From assembly GCA_012964665.1 (NCBI GenBank), contig DTTO01000018.1, positions 1 to 41,692 of the forward strand: DNA of 41,692 nt, written 5' to 3'. The notes under the pieces were generated by a model. The model saw nothing but the letters and a program-made list of their open reading frames with translations. It did not search any database and was not told where the DNA came from. Shown here piece after piece: positions 16,541 to 24,934 of this stretch. The position numbers were made by a program, and so were the translations under genes. This DNA comes from Fidelibacterota bacterium (GTDB lineage Bacteria; Fidelibacterota; Marinisomatia; Marinisomatales; TCS55). The first letter of the stretch is position 1. Each line of letters begins with the position of its first letter.

Positions 16541-17800
16541 TTATGCATTTTGTTTTATCCAGTCGGTAGTAACAGATTTTGGCCGAGTAATGGGAATACC
16601 AAGGGCCCGGTTGATAACCATTTGTGAAATCATCCCCATGGTACGGGACATGCTAAATAAGACAGTATAATAATTGAATTCTGTTAAGCCATAATAATAA
16701 AGTAGCGATCCAGATACCGCATCCACGTTGGGCCAAGGGTTTTTCGCTTTCCCCTGCTCATTAAGTACGGGAGGAACTACTTCAAAAAGTGCACGAACAA
16801 TTGAAAAAATATCATCATCTTTAATATGATCCTTGCCAAACGCCATAAAAGCAATAAAGCGTGGATCCGGGCAGCGCAATACGGCATGGCCATAACCGGG
16901 GATAACCTGTCCGCTATTCAAGTGATCCCAACAAAATTGTTTCAGTGCTTCCTGAGACGGACATCCATCAAAATGTTCCCGCACCTTGAGAACAAATTTT
17001 AAACATCCCTGGTTAGCCAAACCATGGAGTGGTCCTGCCAATCCATTTAGACCCGCAGCCACAGATAAATAAGGGGACGATAACGCGGAAGCAACTGTCA
17101 GAGAACTGAATGCGCTGACATTGCCGCCTTCATGATCACAATGGAGCATAAGGTATAGGCGCATCAATTTTTTAAAATCATCATCTTCAATTCCTAGCAT
17201 ATGCGCAAAATTTCCTGCCCAATCCAGTGAATTATCAGGTGTAATGCGATCACCCTTGCTAAAACGTATGCGGTAAATACCAGCTGCTATCGCCGGGAGT
17301 TTAGCGACCAGGCGTATCCCATCTTCCAGTGTCCATTTCCAATAATCTGTTTTGGGAATACCCTCATCATATTTTCTGGCGAAAAGACTATCTACCTGCA
17401 TACTCTGAATTGCTGTCGTTAACATCGTCATTGGATGTGAGTCTGGCGGCATTGTTTTAAGAATCTGCCATACGTAACCGGGAATATCCTGGTGGGTTTT
17501 TAAATTATTTTGTATATCTCTTAATGCATCATCATTGGGTAAATCGCCAGTGAGTAAAAGATAAAAAACTTCTTCGGGAGATATATGTGTAATATCTAAT
17601 AATGGATAACCACGGATGATCAGTCCGCTATCGGGCGAAACGGATGAAGTCTCACATGTAAGTCCTTTAATGCCGCGCATTCCTCCATAAGCCTGAGATA
17701 CGGACACATCACTGATTATAACATCACCCTTTTCATTTATAACTGAATGAATTTCCTTTTGCCACCGGGGAATTTTTTCTGATAGTACTTTCTGAAGCAT
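16541..17800 (-). CDS. gltA: Citrate synthase, mitochondrial-like type
   Basis: Citrate synthase condenses acetyl-CoA and oxaloacetate. The 419 residues follow the eukaryotic mitochondrial pattern rather than the E. coli hexameric one: HCDHEGGNVSA (220-230), NGLAGPLHGLAN with catalytic His259, PGYGHAVLR with His305, and GKAKNPWPNVDAVSG with Asp360. The spacings 259-305-360 equal those of the mitochondrial enzyme (274-320-375). No targeting peptide is expected or seen. Eukaryote-like citrate synthases are known in some bacteria, such as Geobacter. Confidence 0.95.
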   Translation of the reverse strand: MLQKVLSEKIPRWQKEIHSVINEKGDVIISDVSVSQAYGGMRGIKGLTCETSSVSPDSGLIIRGYPLLDITHISPEEVFYLLLTGDLPNDDALRDIQNNLKTHQDIPGYVWQILKTMPPDSHPMTMLTTAIQSMQVDSLFARKYDEGIPKTDYWKWTLEDGIRLVAKLPAIAAGIYRIRFSKGDRITPDNSLDWAGNFAHMLGIEDDDFKKLMRLYLMLHCDHEGGNVSAFSSLTVASALSSPYLSVAAGLNGLAGPLHGLANQGCLKFVLKVREHFDGCPSQEALKQFCWDHLNSGQVIPGYGHAVLRCPDPRFIAFMAFGKDHIKDDDIFSIVRALFEVVPPVLNEQGKAKNPWPNVDAVSGSLLYYYGLTEFNYYTVLFSMSRTMGMISQMVINRALGIPITRPKSVTTDWIKQNA

Positions 17801-17872
17801 ATCTGCCTTAATTCAAAAGATTAAGTATAAGTTGAAATGCAATTTAGGGAAAATTGATGAAAAAAATTTCGA

Positions 17873-18538
17873 CTATTCAGCGACAAATTTGATATAATCA
17901 TCAATATTGGATAAGACAACATCCGCTACCTCACACACAGTATTACGGCGGATATTTTCGATAAAGGCAAAAAATTTTGTTGCTGGCCCTTCGGACTTAA
18001 TTTGATAATCGGTATATCCGTCTCCTATTACATGTATTTCACTAGTCAAATTCAATGTATTGGCCTGGGCGACTTTTCCCCCGGACTGCGCCATAATATT
18101 TTGGGCGTCCACCTGGGTAATCCGGCCTGTTGCTTCATAAACAAATTTATTGGCAAAAACCTGATTTTCAAGTATACCATATTCCGATACAATTGGAATA
18201 ATCATTTCATAAAATCCACCAGAAATAATCAGAATGTTCTGTGCATTTTCCTTCAAAAATTGTTTATTCCGCTTAAATGACGGAGTCACTTTTTTTGCTA
18301 AAGCGATAGTCGCCGCATGAATATCTCTTTGATTTATATCCAGCAATTCCATCCTCTTTGATAAAGATTCATCAAAGGGAATACTTCCCTCCATCCCGGC
18401 ACGGGTAATTTCCCGGATCCTTTCTAATCGCTGGGCGCTTTCTGGATCATCTTTCAGAACTATAAGTGCCAATTCATCCAGGGATTCTACGGTGATAAAG
18501 GTGCTGTCAAAATCGATAATCAGGTGATCAGGGAACAC
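17873..18538 (-). CDS. HAD phosphatase, phosphoserine-phosphatase-like
   Basis: The 221-residue protein has HAD motif I DFDSTF (D9, D11), an SGG motif II (about 105-107), a late lysine (GGKVAQ) and motif III/IV GDGYTDY. ESLDELA after motif I is typical of SerB-type enzymes, so serine biosynthesis is the simplest role. It starts with GTG, 6 bases after the stop of a LicC-like nucleotidyltransferase gene, so it could instead remove phosphate from an alcohol-phosphate in the surface-glycan pathway. Sequence alone does not decide. Confidence 0.8.
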   Translation of the reverse strand: MFPDHLIIDFDSTFITVESLDELALIVLKDDPESAQRLERIREITRAGMEGSIPFDESLSKRMELLDINQRDIHAATIALAKKVTPSFKRNKQFLKENAQNILIISGGFYEMIIPIVSEYGILENQVFANKFVYEATGRITQVDAQNIMAQSGGKVAQANTLNLTSEIHVIGDGYTDYQIKSEGPATKFFAFIENIRRNTVCEVADVVLSNIDDYIKFVAE

Positions 18539-18544
18539 AGAATA

Positions 18545-19273
18545 TTATTTGAACCAGTCTGAATTGACCAGTTCGCGGGCCTTTTCTAGGTCCTCAATAA
18601 AATCAATTTCAATACATGGTAAATCAGAAACATCTTCATAATAAACTGAATGTTCAGGCATTAATGGGTGGATGGCTGCTTCAAAATAATCTGCCGTACC
18701 CCCAGCATTGATAAGATGATCCAGTGAATTTCGAAATGCTGTTGAGAATTCGGTGGAGAATTTGGCCACACCAATAAATTCACCCAGTGTGTTATCTTCA
18801 ATCAGTTCTTTTCCAATCGCCACGAGCCGATTCTTATTCCCTTCAATCACTTTGACTTCTTCCCTTCCGCAAGGTTTAATTTCAACTGCCAGAACTGTGT
18901 CGTGAGATGATTGGATTACACGTTGCAATACTTCCCGAGGGTAAAGGACGTCAGCATTCATGAGTATAAAGTTCTGATCTTTTATTGAATCGCTACACAG
19001 ATGAAGTGAATAGGCTGTGTTTGTTTCGAAATAGTGATGATTGATTACAAATTCACAATTCATATCCGGAAAATTATTTTGCACATGTGTAATAATTGAT
19101 TCACGGTAATAACCAACAACCATAATAATATCGGTAACACCTGATGATTTTAGGGCTTCCAGCTGCCAGTCTAAAATCGGCTTACTTCCAACTTCAATTA
19201 GGCATTTCGGGATGGAGTATGTAAGCGGATAGAGACGGCGTGCAACGCCAGCGGCAAGGATAACAGCTTTCAT
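18545..19273 (-). CDS. LicC-like nucleotidyltransferase
   Basis: The 242-residue sugar-nucleotidyltransferase fold has the nucleotide loop LAAGVARRLYPLT (6-18), PKCLIEV, and a metal-binding region NADVLYP (104-110). The combination of FETNTAYSL and GEFIGVAKF resembles the phosphocholine/phosphoethanolamine-type cytidylyltransferase group more than the dTDP-glucose synthases. It probably activates a small alcohol phosphate with CTP. It is adjacent to a SerB-like phosphatase and a TagB-like transferase. Confidence 0.82.
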   Translation of the reverse strand: MKAVILAAGVARRLYPLTYSIPKCLIEVGSKPILDWQLEALKSSGVTDIIMVVGYYRESIITHVQNNFPDMNCEFVINHHYFETNTAYSLHLCSDSIKDQNFILMNADVLYPREVLQRVIQSSHDTVLAVEIKPCGREEVKVIEGNKNRLVAIGKELIEDNTLGEFIGVAKFSTEFSTAFRNSLDHLINAGGTADYFEAAIHPLMPEHSVYYEDVSDLPCIEIDFIEDLEKARELVNSDWFK

Positions 19274-19329
19274 AAGCGCGGAAATTAAGGCTGATAGTTA
19301 TTGTGGTGAAAAATAATTTATTGGTTTAA

Positions 19330-20418
19330 TTAACTTGTATCAAGGTTGGCCGAAGATAAAAATTCTGAAATTCGATCTATGGATTTACCATCATTGAAAT
19401 AAAAACAATGATGAAGCATTTTTTCAAAATCCTGTGGGTCATGATGGGCAAAAACACTTTCCACCACTTTTAAAATATTATCCTTTTTTCCCATTCTATT
19501 CGCGATCGTTGAAATATCCATTTCCGGCGACACATTATGTAAATCTACATGTTTAGTATTTGCTATTATAATTGGATTCCGTGTGATCAGGTATTCGTAT
19601 AGAATCGAGGATGTATCACTAATCAGCATATCCGAAAGAGCAAAATCGAACATTGTATCATTGGATAATATATTCGCAGGATTCGAAAAATATATGTGTT
19701 TTAGGCCTTTTGATTTGGCCCATAATTTAAATTTTAGAATATACTTTCGATCAAAATAGTGCGGCCGAATGATCAGATTATATTCTTTTGTAAACTCCTG
19801 ACAGAATCTATATCCATATTGATGAAGCGTTCCCGCTCCCCATTTCCAGGTTGGCGCATATAAAATAGTTTTACGATTCCGATCCTTTACACCTAGATAA
19901 TTCGCGTAAGCGGTTATATCAATTTCATTATTTACTATTTCATCAAAACGGGCATTACCAATTTTTACTAAATTGTTTTCCGGGATTCTGACATTTGAAT
20001 CGTTGAGTTTCTCCATGTGTTTTGGCCCGGAAATAAAGTGGTAATCATATGATTCTAATGCACTGGATTTCCCCCCATAACGTTTATCACCAGTACCATG
20101 CCCCATAAATATGGCTTTAGCAGTGTCCTTCTTACGTTGAACAATCGTATTGCTGTTTGAAATAATAATTCCCGGCAAGTCAAAGGGAATTTGATTCACA
20201 TTCTTAACCATAATCTTTGGCTGTTTAGTAAAAGCCGGATTATTGGAAAGCTTACGCTGACTCTGGCGAAAATACCATTTTGCTCGGAACTTTCGATTGG
20301 CTTTCCGGACTAAAAAAGTCCCTCCAAGATGACTATAAATTAATTTTACGTAAGAATATTCATATACCTGGTTAGCATAATAATAGATTGATTTTGATAA
20401 GTTCAATTGCTCCGCCAT
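19330..20418 (-). CDS. CDP-glycerol glycerophosphotransferase-family (TagB/TagF-like) transferase
   Basis: The 362 residues match the Glyphos_transf fold: FMGHGTGDKRYG (catalytic-type histidine near 107), TILYAPTWKWG, LIIRPHYFDRKY, and LISDTSSILYEYL with NPIIIA. Known members move a polyol-phosphate from CDP-polyol onto a lipid-linked acceptor or growing polymer. Here the donor may be CDP-glycerol or, given the inositol genes next door, CDP-inositol (inference). No signal peptide; a peripheral membrane protein is likely. Confidence 0.85.
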   Translation of the reverse strand: MAEQLNLSKSIYYYANQVYEYSYVKLIYSHLGGTFLVRKANRKFRAKWYFRQSQRKLSNNPAFTKQPKIMVKNVNQIPFDLPGIIISNSNTIVQRKKDTAKAIFMGHGTGDKRYGGKSSALESYDYHFISGPKHMEKLNDSNVRIPENNLVKIGNARFDEIVNNEIDITAYANYLGVKDRNRKTILYAPTWKWGAGTLHQYGYRFCQEFTKEYNLIIRPHYFDRKYILKFKLWAKSKGLKHIYFSNPANILSNDTMFDFALSDMLISDTSSILYEYLITRNPIIIANTKHVDLHNVSPEMDISTIANRMGKKDNILKVVESVFAHHDPQDFEKMLHHCFYFNDGKSIDRISEFLSSANLDTS

Positions 20419-20462
20419 ATTAAAAATTAAGCAAACTAATTACTAAACTAAACCGTTGTGCA

Positions 20463-20555
20463 AATTAAGTCATGTAATTCTTAATTGAAGATACCAAGAC
20501 ATTACATGTTTTGGATTGCATCAACTAGATTGATGCTTGGATTGACATAGTCAAT
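20463..20555. repeat. Cluster of inverted repeats in a 239-base gap
   Basis: Four inverted repeats are packed together: AATTAAG/CTTAATT (20463-20486), overlapping CATGTAAT/ATTACATG (20471-20508), GCATCAA-ctaga-TTGATGC (20518-20536) and ATTGAC-ata-GTCAAT (20541-20555). TTGGATTG is also directly repeated (20511-20518 and 20537-20544). No T-tract follows on the minus strand, so these are not ordinary terminators. They lie upstream of the TagB-like gene at 20418, between it and the cytidylyltransferase, and may be operators or RNA structure. Confidence 0.5.
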
Positions 20556-20657
20556 CTATTTCATATTTGATTATTTTTTTAAAATAATATGTATTTCGAT
20601 CTTACTTTCTTCAAAAATGTCATCAAAAAGAGTTGCCTTCCTCGAATATGCAACGGG

Positions 20658-21362
20658 TTAAACTAATGCTTCAATAGCTTCTGGCGTATCTACATCCATC
20701 CAAAATAAATTACCGATATCCACACCACCCATTCTCCCTTCACTGATTAATAAATTGCAGCCATCTGCCAAACTGCAATTACCTGATTCATTAGCGGTTT
20801 CCAAGGTATTGAAGAAACTAAAGTTGCATTTAAACACACCACAGTCAATTGCATCGAACTCAGATAAAGTTTTAGACATACCGGTAATTGTTGTATTGGT
20901 ATTTTTATCAACTGAAACTTTCATTCCATCGTCAATATCGAAAATATTATTAATCCGAAAATCCAAACCAACTAAAGCATCGTAATTATCTAAACTGTTC
21001 TGGAAAATATTATTCAATAATTCGGCATCATAAACATGATCGCTCATAGAAATCAGAAAAGGTTCCCCATTGGGGATTAGCGGCTTTGCAGCTAAAACAC
21101 TCAGGCCATTTGCCTTATCCCAATTCCCGTTATAGACGGTTTCAACATTAATTTCAAATTTATGATTGTCAATATACGATACTAAATCGGGACTTCTGTA
21201 ACCCGTAACAACCACAGCCTCCTTAATTCCTACAGAAGCGGCGTTTTCCAAAACCCTGTCTAATAAAGATTTCCCCTTCAATCTGAGCAACGTTTTAGGA
21301 ATTCCATCCGTTACAGACCGGATACGACTTCCTTGACCAGCGGCAATGATGATGAGTTTCAT
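20658..21362 (-). CDS. CTP:inositol-1-phosphate cytidylyltransferase-like enzyme
   Basis: The 234 residues form a nucleotidyltransferase with IIAAGQGSRIR (5-15), PKTLL, and MSDHVYD (106-112). MSDHVYD and the late segment ITGMSKTLSEFDAIDCGVF closely recall the IPCT half of archaeal and Thermotoga IPCT/DIPPS proteins, which make CDP-inositol. The CDP-alcohol phosphotransferase half (DIPPS) is absent. It lies 3 bases after the inositol-1-phosphate synthase gene, whose product would be its substrate. The assignment is from recognised motifs and context, not a database search. Confidence 0.75.
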   Translation of the reverse strand: MKLIIIAAGQGSRIRSVTDGIPKTLLRLKGKSLLDRVLENAASVGIKEAVVVTGYRSPDLVSYIDNHKFEINVETVYNGNWDKANGLSVLAAKPLIPNGEPFLISMSDHVYDAELLNNIFQNSLDNYDALVGLDFRINNIFDIDDGMKVSVDKNTNTTITGMSKTLSEFDAIDCGVFKCNFSFFNTLETANESGNCSLADGCNLLISEGRMGGVDIGNLFWMDVDTPEAIEALV

Positions 21363-21365
21363 CTA

Positions 21366-22670
21366 TTATTCTTCGTAATAGTCCAACCCAAGATGGGTTA
21401 TTAATTCCTCACCCATGATATGCCGAAGCGTATTTTTCAGTTTCGCGAGTTGGACAAATAAATCATGTTCGGGATATAACTCAGGAAGGGTCATGGGACT
21501 CTTAAAAAAGAATGAGAGCCATTCTTGGATACCAATCATGCCGGCCCGTTTAGCTAAGTCTAAAAATAGGACTAAATCCAGGCAAATTGGTGCCGCTAAA
21601 ATGCTGTCCCGGCAAAGAAAATCCACTTTTATCTGCATCGGATAACCAAGCCATCCAAAAATATCTATATTATCCCAACTCTCCTTGTTATCACCTCGGG
21701 GCGGGTAATAATTAATACGCACTTTATGATATAAGTCATTATACAAATCCGGATAAAGTTCAGGTTGGAGGATATAATCTAAAGCACCAAGCTTACTTTC
21801 TTCCTTGGTTTTAAAAGCATCCGGATCATCCAACACTTCCCCATCCCGATTGCCGAGAATATTTGTTGAGAACCAACCATTAATACCAATTTGTCTTGCT
21901 TTCAATCCCGGGGCCAGAATCGTTTTCATAAGCGTTTGACCTGTTTTGAAATCTTTCCCGGCCAAGGGTGAATCCTTCGCCTTAGCAAGTTCATTCAAGG
22001 CAGGGATATCCACAGTCAGGTTCGGTGCGCCATTTGCAAAAGGAATACCATTTTTGATAGCGGCATAAGCATAAATCATGCTGGGAGAAATGTCGGGATC
22101 ATTATTAAGAAGCCCTTCCTCAAATTTTTCAAGTGAAGAATGGACATCCTGAGATTTAAAAAATATTTCAGTACTTCCGCACCATATCATAACATTGGCC
22201 CTGGTATCGTGTTTTTTCGTGAAATTCTTAATGTCTTCTTCCACCTGATTAGCCAAATCCATTTTATTGGGGCCAGTTTTGATGAAGGTTCCTTCTAATC
22301 TTCTAACATAATTTTTATCGAATACCGCGGGCCATACTTCTAATTGTTCCAAAGACTCTTTCATTGAATCAATAAGAAATCTATCCAACACACCTGAACG
22401 AACACATATTTCGTATAAGTTCTCTTCGTTAATATCCCACCCACCAAATACCAAATCGTCCAAATCAGCGAGTGGAGCAAAATCCTTTATCAATGGAACA
22501 CGGTTTTCCGGTCTCTTCCCCAAGCGTATCGTTCCCATCTGTGTCATACTGCCAATTGGCTTCAAATTTCCATTTTTTATTGCTTCAATTCCGGCAATAA
22601 ATGTGCTAGCAACAGCCCCCATTCCAGGAATAAGAATACCCAGTTTTCCTTCAGGTTTTACATAATCCAT
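21366..22670 (-). CDS. ino1: Myo-inositol-1-phosphate synthase
   Basis: The enzyme makes inositol-1-phosphate from glucose-6-phosphate using NAD+. Family motifs are clear: GKLGILIPGMGAVASTFIA at the N-terminus, SPLAGKDFKTGQTLMKT and GWFSTNILGNRDGEVL in the C-terminal half. I set the start at ATG 22670, which has a strong GAGGT five bases upstream and begins MDYVKPEGK; an upstream extension to 22703 is possible but adds only a lysine/phenylalanine leader. The length of 434 residues is typical of the bacterial/archaeal group. Next gene downstream is the IPCT-like enzyme. Confidence 0.93.
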   Translation of the reverse strand: MDYVKPEGKLGILIPGMGAVASTFIAGIEAIKNGNLKPIGSMTQMGTIRLGKRPENRVPLIKDFAPLADLDDLVFGGWDINEENLYEICVRSGVLDRFLIDSMKESLEQLEVWPAVFDKNYVRRLEGTFIKTGPNKMDLANQVEEDIKNFTKKHDTRANVMIWCGSTEIFFKSQDVHSSLEKFEEGLLNNDPDISPSMIYAYAAIKNGIPFANGAPNLTVDIPALNELAKAKDSPLAGKDFKTGQTLMKTILAPGLKARQIGINGWFSTNILGNRDGEVLDDPDAFKTKEESKLGALDYILQPELYPDLYNDLYHKVRINYYPPRGDNKESWDNIDIFGWLGYPMQIKVDFLCRDSILAAPICLDLVLFLDLAKRAGMIGIQEWLSFFFKSPMTLPELYPEHDLFVQLAKLKNTLRHIMGEELITHLGLDYYEE

Positions 22671-22779
22671 TGTTACCTCTTTTTTAAAGAATTTAATTAA
22701 CAAGCGGGAAATTACTGAATTTCTGTCCCAACTTTATCCAATGATTTAATAACGATTTCTGTCGAAATCCATTCAGTAT

Positions 22780-23772
22780 TTATGCCTTGAGTTCTGATAA
22801 TACTTTCCACGGTAAATCGGGAAGGATTTCATTAAGACATAAAAGGGGTTCATTTCTATTGTGGCACTTATTTTTTAGACAAGGGCTACAGTGAACATTT
22901 TCATTTATAATTTTTGTGTAAGGGCCGATCGGTCCGGTAGATCCCGAATCACCGGCACCAAAAAGAGATACGGTTGGTACACCCAAATTTGCTGAAATAT
23001 GACCCAGGCCGCTATCTGTAGACACGGCACCCTTACACTGTGAAATCAAGGCCATGCTATCCCTAAGCCCATAATGTCCGGCAACTGTGTAAATATTTTT
23101 ATTTACGGATGCTTCTACCAATATTTCTGCTTTTGTTCGATCTCCTTTTCCACCTAAGACTAAAATGGGCTCAGACGTTTTCTCCAGCATTTCCAACACC
23201 TTTAATTGGGGAATACTTCGTGAGGAGGCCACGCTGAATGGGAATAAAGCGATTGGATTAGTTAATCCGATTTCCGCCAACTCCTGTTTAGCCCATTGCT
23301 TTTCTTCGTCCTGCAACTCAATTCCGTGATTGCCAGGTTTCATACCACGATGAAATCCATTCAATAAATAGAGGTATTGCAGGGATCGGTGCATTTTCAT
23401 TTTTGGCCTGGGAATAATCTCAGTAAGTAACCTTGACCTTCCTTGACCGGGAAATCCGATTCGGTGGGTTGTCTGTGATTTTTTGGCTAAATAAGCAGCT
23501 CGATATGAATCGGACAATAAATAAAATTTATCCAAATCAAGTGCATTTAAACTACGTCCGGAATTAGCAGTGGACCTGAATCCGTTTAAATCTTTTTTTT
23601 GAAAGGAAATAATACCATCAATTAACTGGTGGTTTTCAAAAATGGGTACCACCCAGGATTTGCAAATCACCAATATTGTTGCATCAGGGAATTCCTCTTT
23701 ACAAGCGTTAAAAAAAGGTAACGCCATGACAGCATCACCAACCCAATTTGGGCAGAATACACCAATCCTCAA
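22780..23772 (-). CDS. GT9 glycosyltransferase, heptosyltransferase II-like
   Basis: The 330-residue protein matches the ADP-heptose:LPS heptosyltransferase fold (GT9): PNWVGDAVMALPF near the N-terminus, RIGFPGQGRSRLL, and STDSGLGHISANLGVPTVSLFGAGD near 250-275. Such enzymes add heptose to the LPS inner core on the cytoplasmic face. A cluster of cysteines near 295-315 (CSPCLKNKC) is also typical of WaaF-type proteins. Confidence 0.88.
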   Translation of the reverse strand: MRIGVFCPNWVGDAVMALPFFNACKEEFPDATILVICKSWVVPIFENHQLIDGIISFQKKDLNGFRSTANSGRSLNALDLDKFYLLSDSYRAAYLAKKSQTTHRIGFPGQGRSRLLTEIIPRPKMKMHRSLQYLYLLNGFHRGMKPGNHGIELQDEEKQWAKQELAEIGLTNPIALFPFSVASSRSIPQLKVLEMLEKTSEPILVLGGKGDRTKAEILVEASVNKNIYTVAGHYGLRDSMALISQCKGAVSTDSGLGHISANLGVPTVSLFGAGDSGSTGPIGPYTKIINENVHCSPCLKNKCHNRNEPLLCLNEILPDLPWKVLSELKA

Positions 23773-23830
23773 TTTATTCAGCCCTTATAGTGTCGTGTTA
23801 AGCCTGTATTAGAACAAAATACCCCAATCA

Positions 23831-24925
23831 TCAAATTGAGCCCCCTGCCAGCTTATATTCTATAGCATCAACCAAACGAACAGAAGCTTTTCCATCCATT
23901 TTATACAGATATTCTGATTGTGCTGCTAAACGTTCCAATTTTAAATCATTTGGGTATTCCAGTGCATGGTAAACTAGAGAGGGTAAATCTTCAGGATTAT
24001 TCAGACGGAATCCAAAATCGACACCTTCCATTCGTTCCAAATCTAATTTTTTCAAAAATCGTTTATTAAAAATTCGGTGTTTCAATCTGAGGGTATAACA
24101 TTCCGCCATGATGATTGGACGATTCAAGTAAAGGTATTCAAACATGGTTGATGAAATATCCGAAACCAGCAGATCAGCCATATTGTAGTAGGGTATTATA
24201 TTATAATCCTCTGGCGGTATTAAAACAATTTTTGCATATTCACTGGCTAGCTTTTCCATTTCCTTGCTTTGATACAAATACCGATCCTGATACCAGCTGA
24301 AGTTATGAAGTTTAACAATAATATTGGTTTCATAGCTGAGTTTTCCTAATACAGGTGCCAATTGATCCAGCGATGATGGATAAAAACTAGGGGCATACAA
24401 AACCGTTTTCCGATTTGGATCTAAGCCGAATTTTTGCAATAATAATTTTCCAGAGTCATTTGAAGTAACAAGAGGATCACATTTGGTAAATCCGGTGAGA
24501 ACCAAATTAGTGTGCCCATGTGCTTTCAGTTCATTTAAACGCGGCTCCGATTCTACAGAACGCACATCAATCCGTTCATCAATATCATTATAATAGGATT
24601 GTTTTAAACCAATCCCATGATAGACCATAACGGCTAGAGTTTTATTTTGAACTATTGGTTTAAGCTGGCCCACATTACCTACCACTATTACGTCAAATGT
24701 CTTTTGTCTTAGTGCATCAATGCGGGACTTTTCATCTTTTTCAGCCACTGTTTTAATCTTCAGCTTTTTGCAAGTGGAATGGAATATTTCCTTTTCTTTT
24801 TTTCCCATCATAAATGGAATTGAGGCAACAATTTCATAACCCCCTCTCCCCCTCATTTCATCGATTATGGGAATGAAATTAGGTAAATAATAAAGATGAT
24901 GATTTTCAAACAGAACCTTGATCAT
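23831..24925 (-). CDS. Second CDP-glycerol glycerophosphotransferase-family transferase
   Basis: The 364 residues show YHGIGLKQSYYNDIDER, KTVLYAPSFYPSSL, IIVKLHNFSWYQD and LLVSDISSTMFEYLYLNRPIIMAE, the same motif order as in the paralogue at 19330-20418. Two such enzymes suggest two successive transfers (priming and extension) or two donors. It lies between two GT9 genes, 9 bases after the start-side neighbour. Confidence 0.85.
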   Translation of the reverse strand: MIKVLFENHHLYYLPNFIPIIDEMRGRGGYEIVASIPFMMGKKEKEIFHSTCKKLKIKTVAEKDEKSRIDALRQKTFDVIVVGNVGQLKPIVQNKTLAVMVYHGIGLKQSYYNDIDERIDVRSVESEPRLNELKAHGHTNLVLTGFTKCDPLVTSNDSGKLLLQKFGLDPNRKTVLYAPSFYPSSLDQLAPVLGKLSYETNIIVKLHNFSWYQDRYLYQSKEMEKLASEYAKIVLIPPEDYNIIPYYNMADLLVSDISSTMFEYLYLNRPIIMAECYTLRLKHRIFNKRFLKKLDLERMEGVDFGFRLNNPEDLPSLVYHALEYPNDLKLERLAAQSEYLYKMDGKASVRLVDAIEYKLAGGSI

Positions 24926-24934
24926 TATCTGGCT

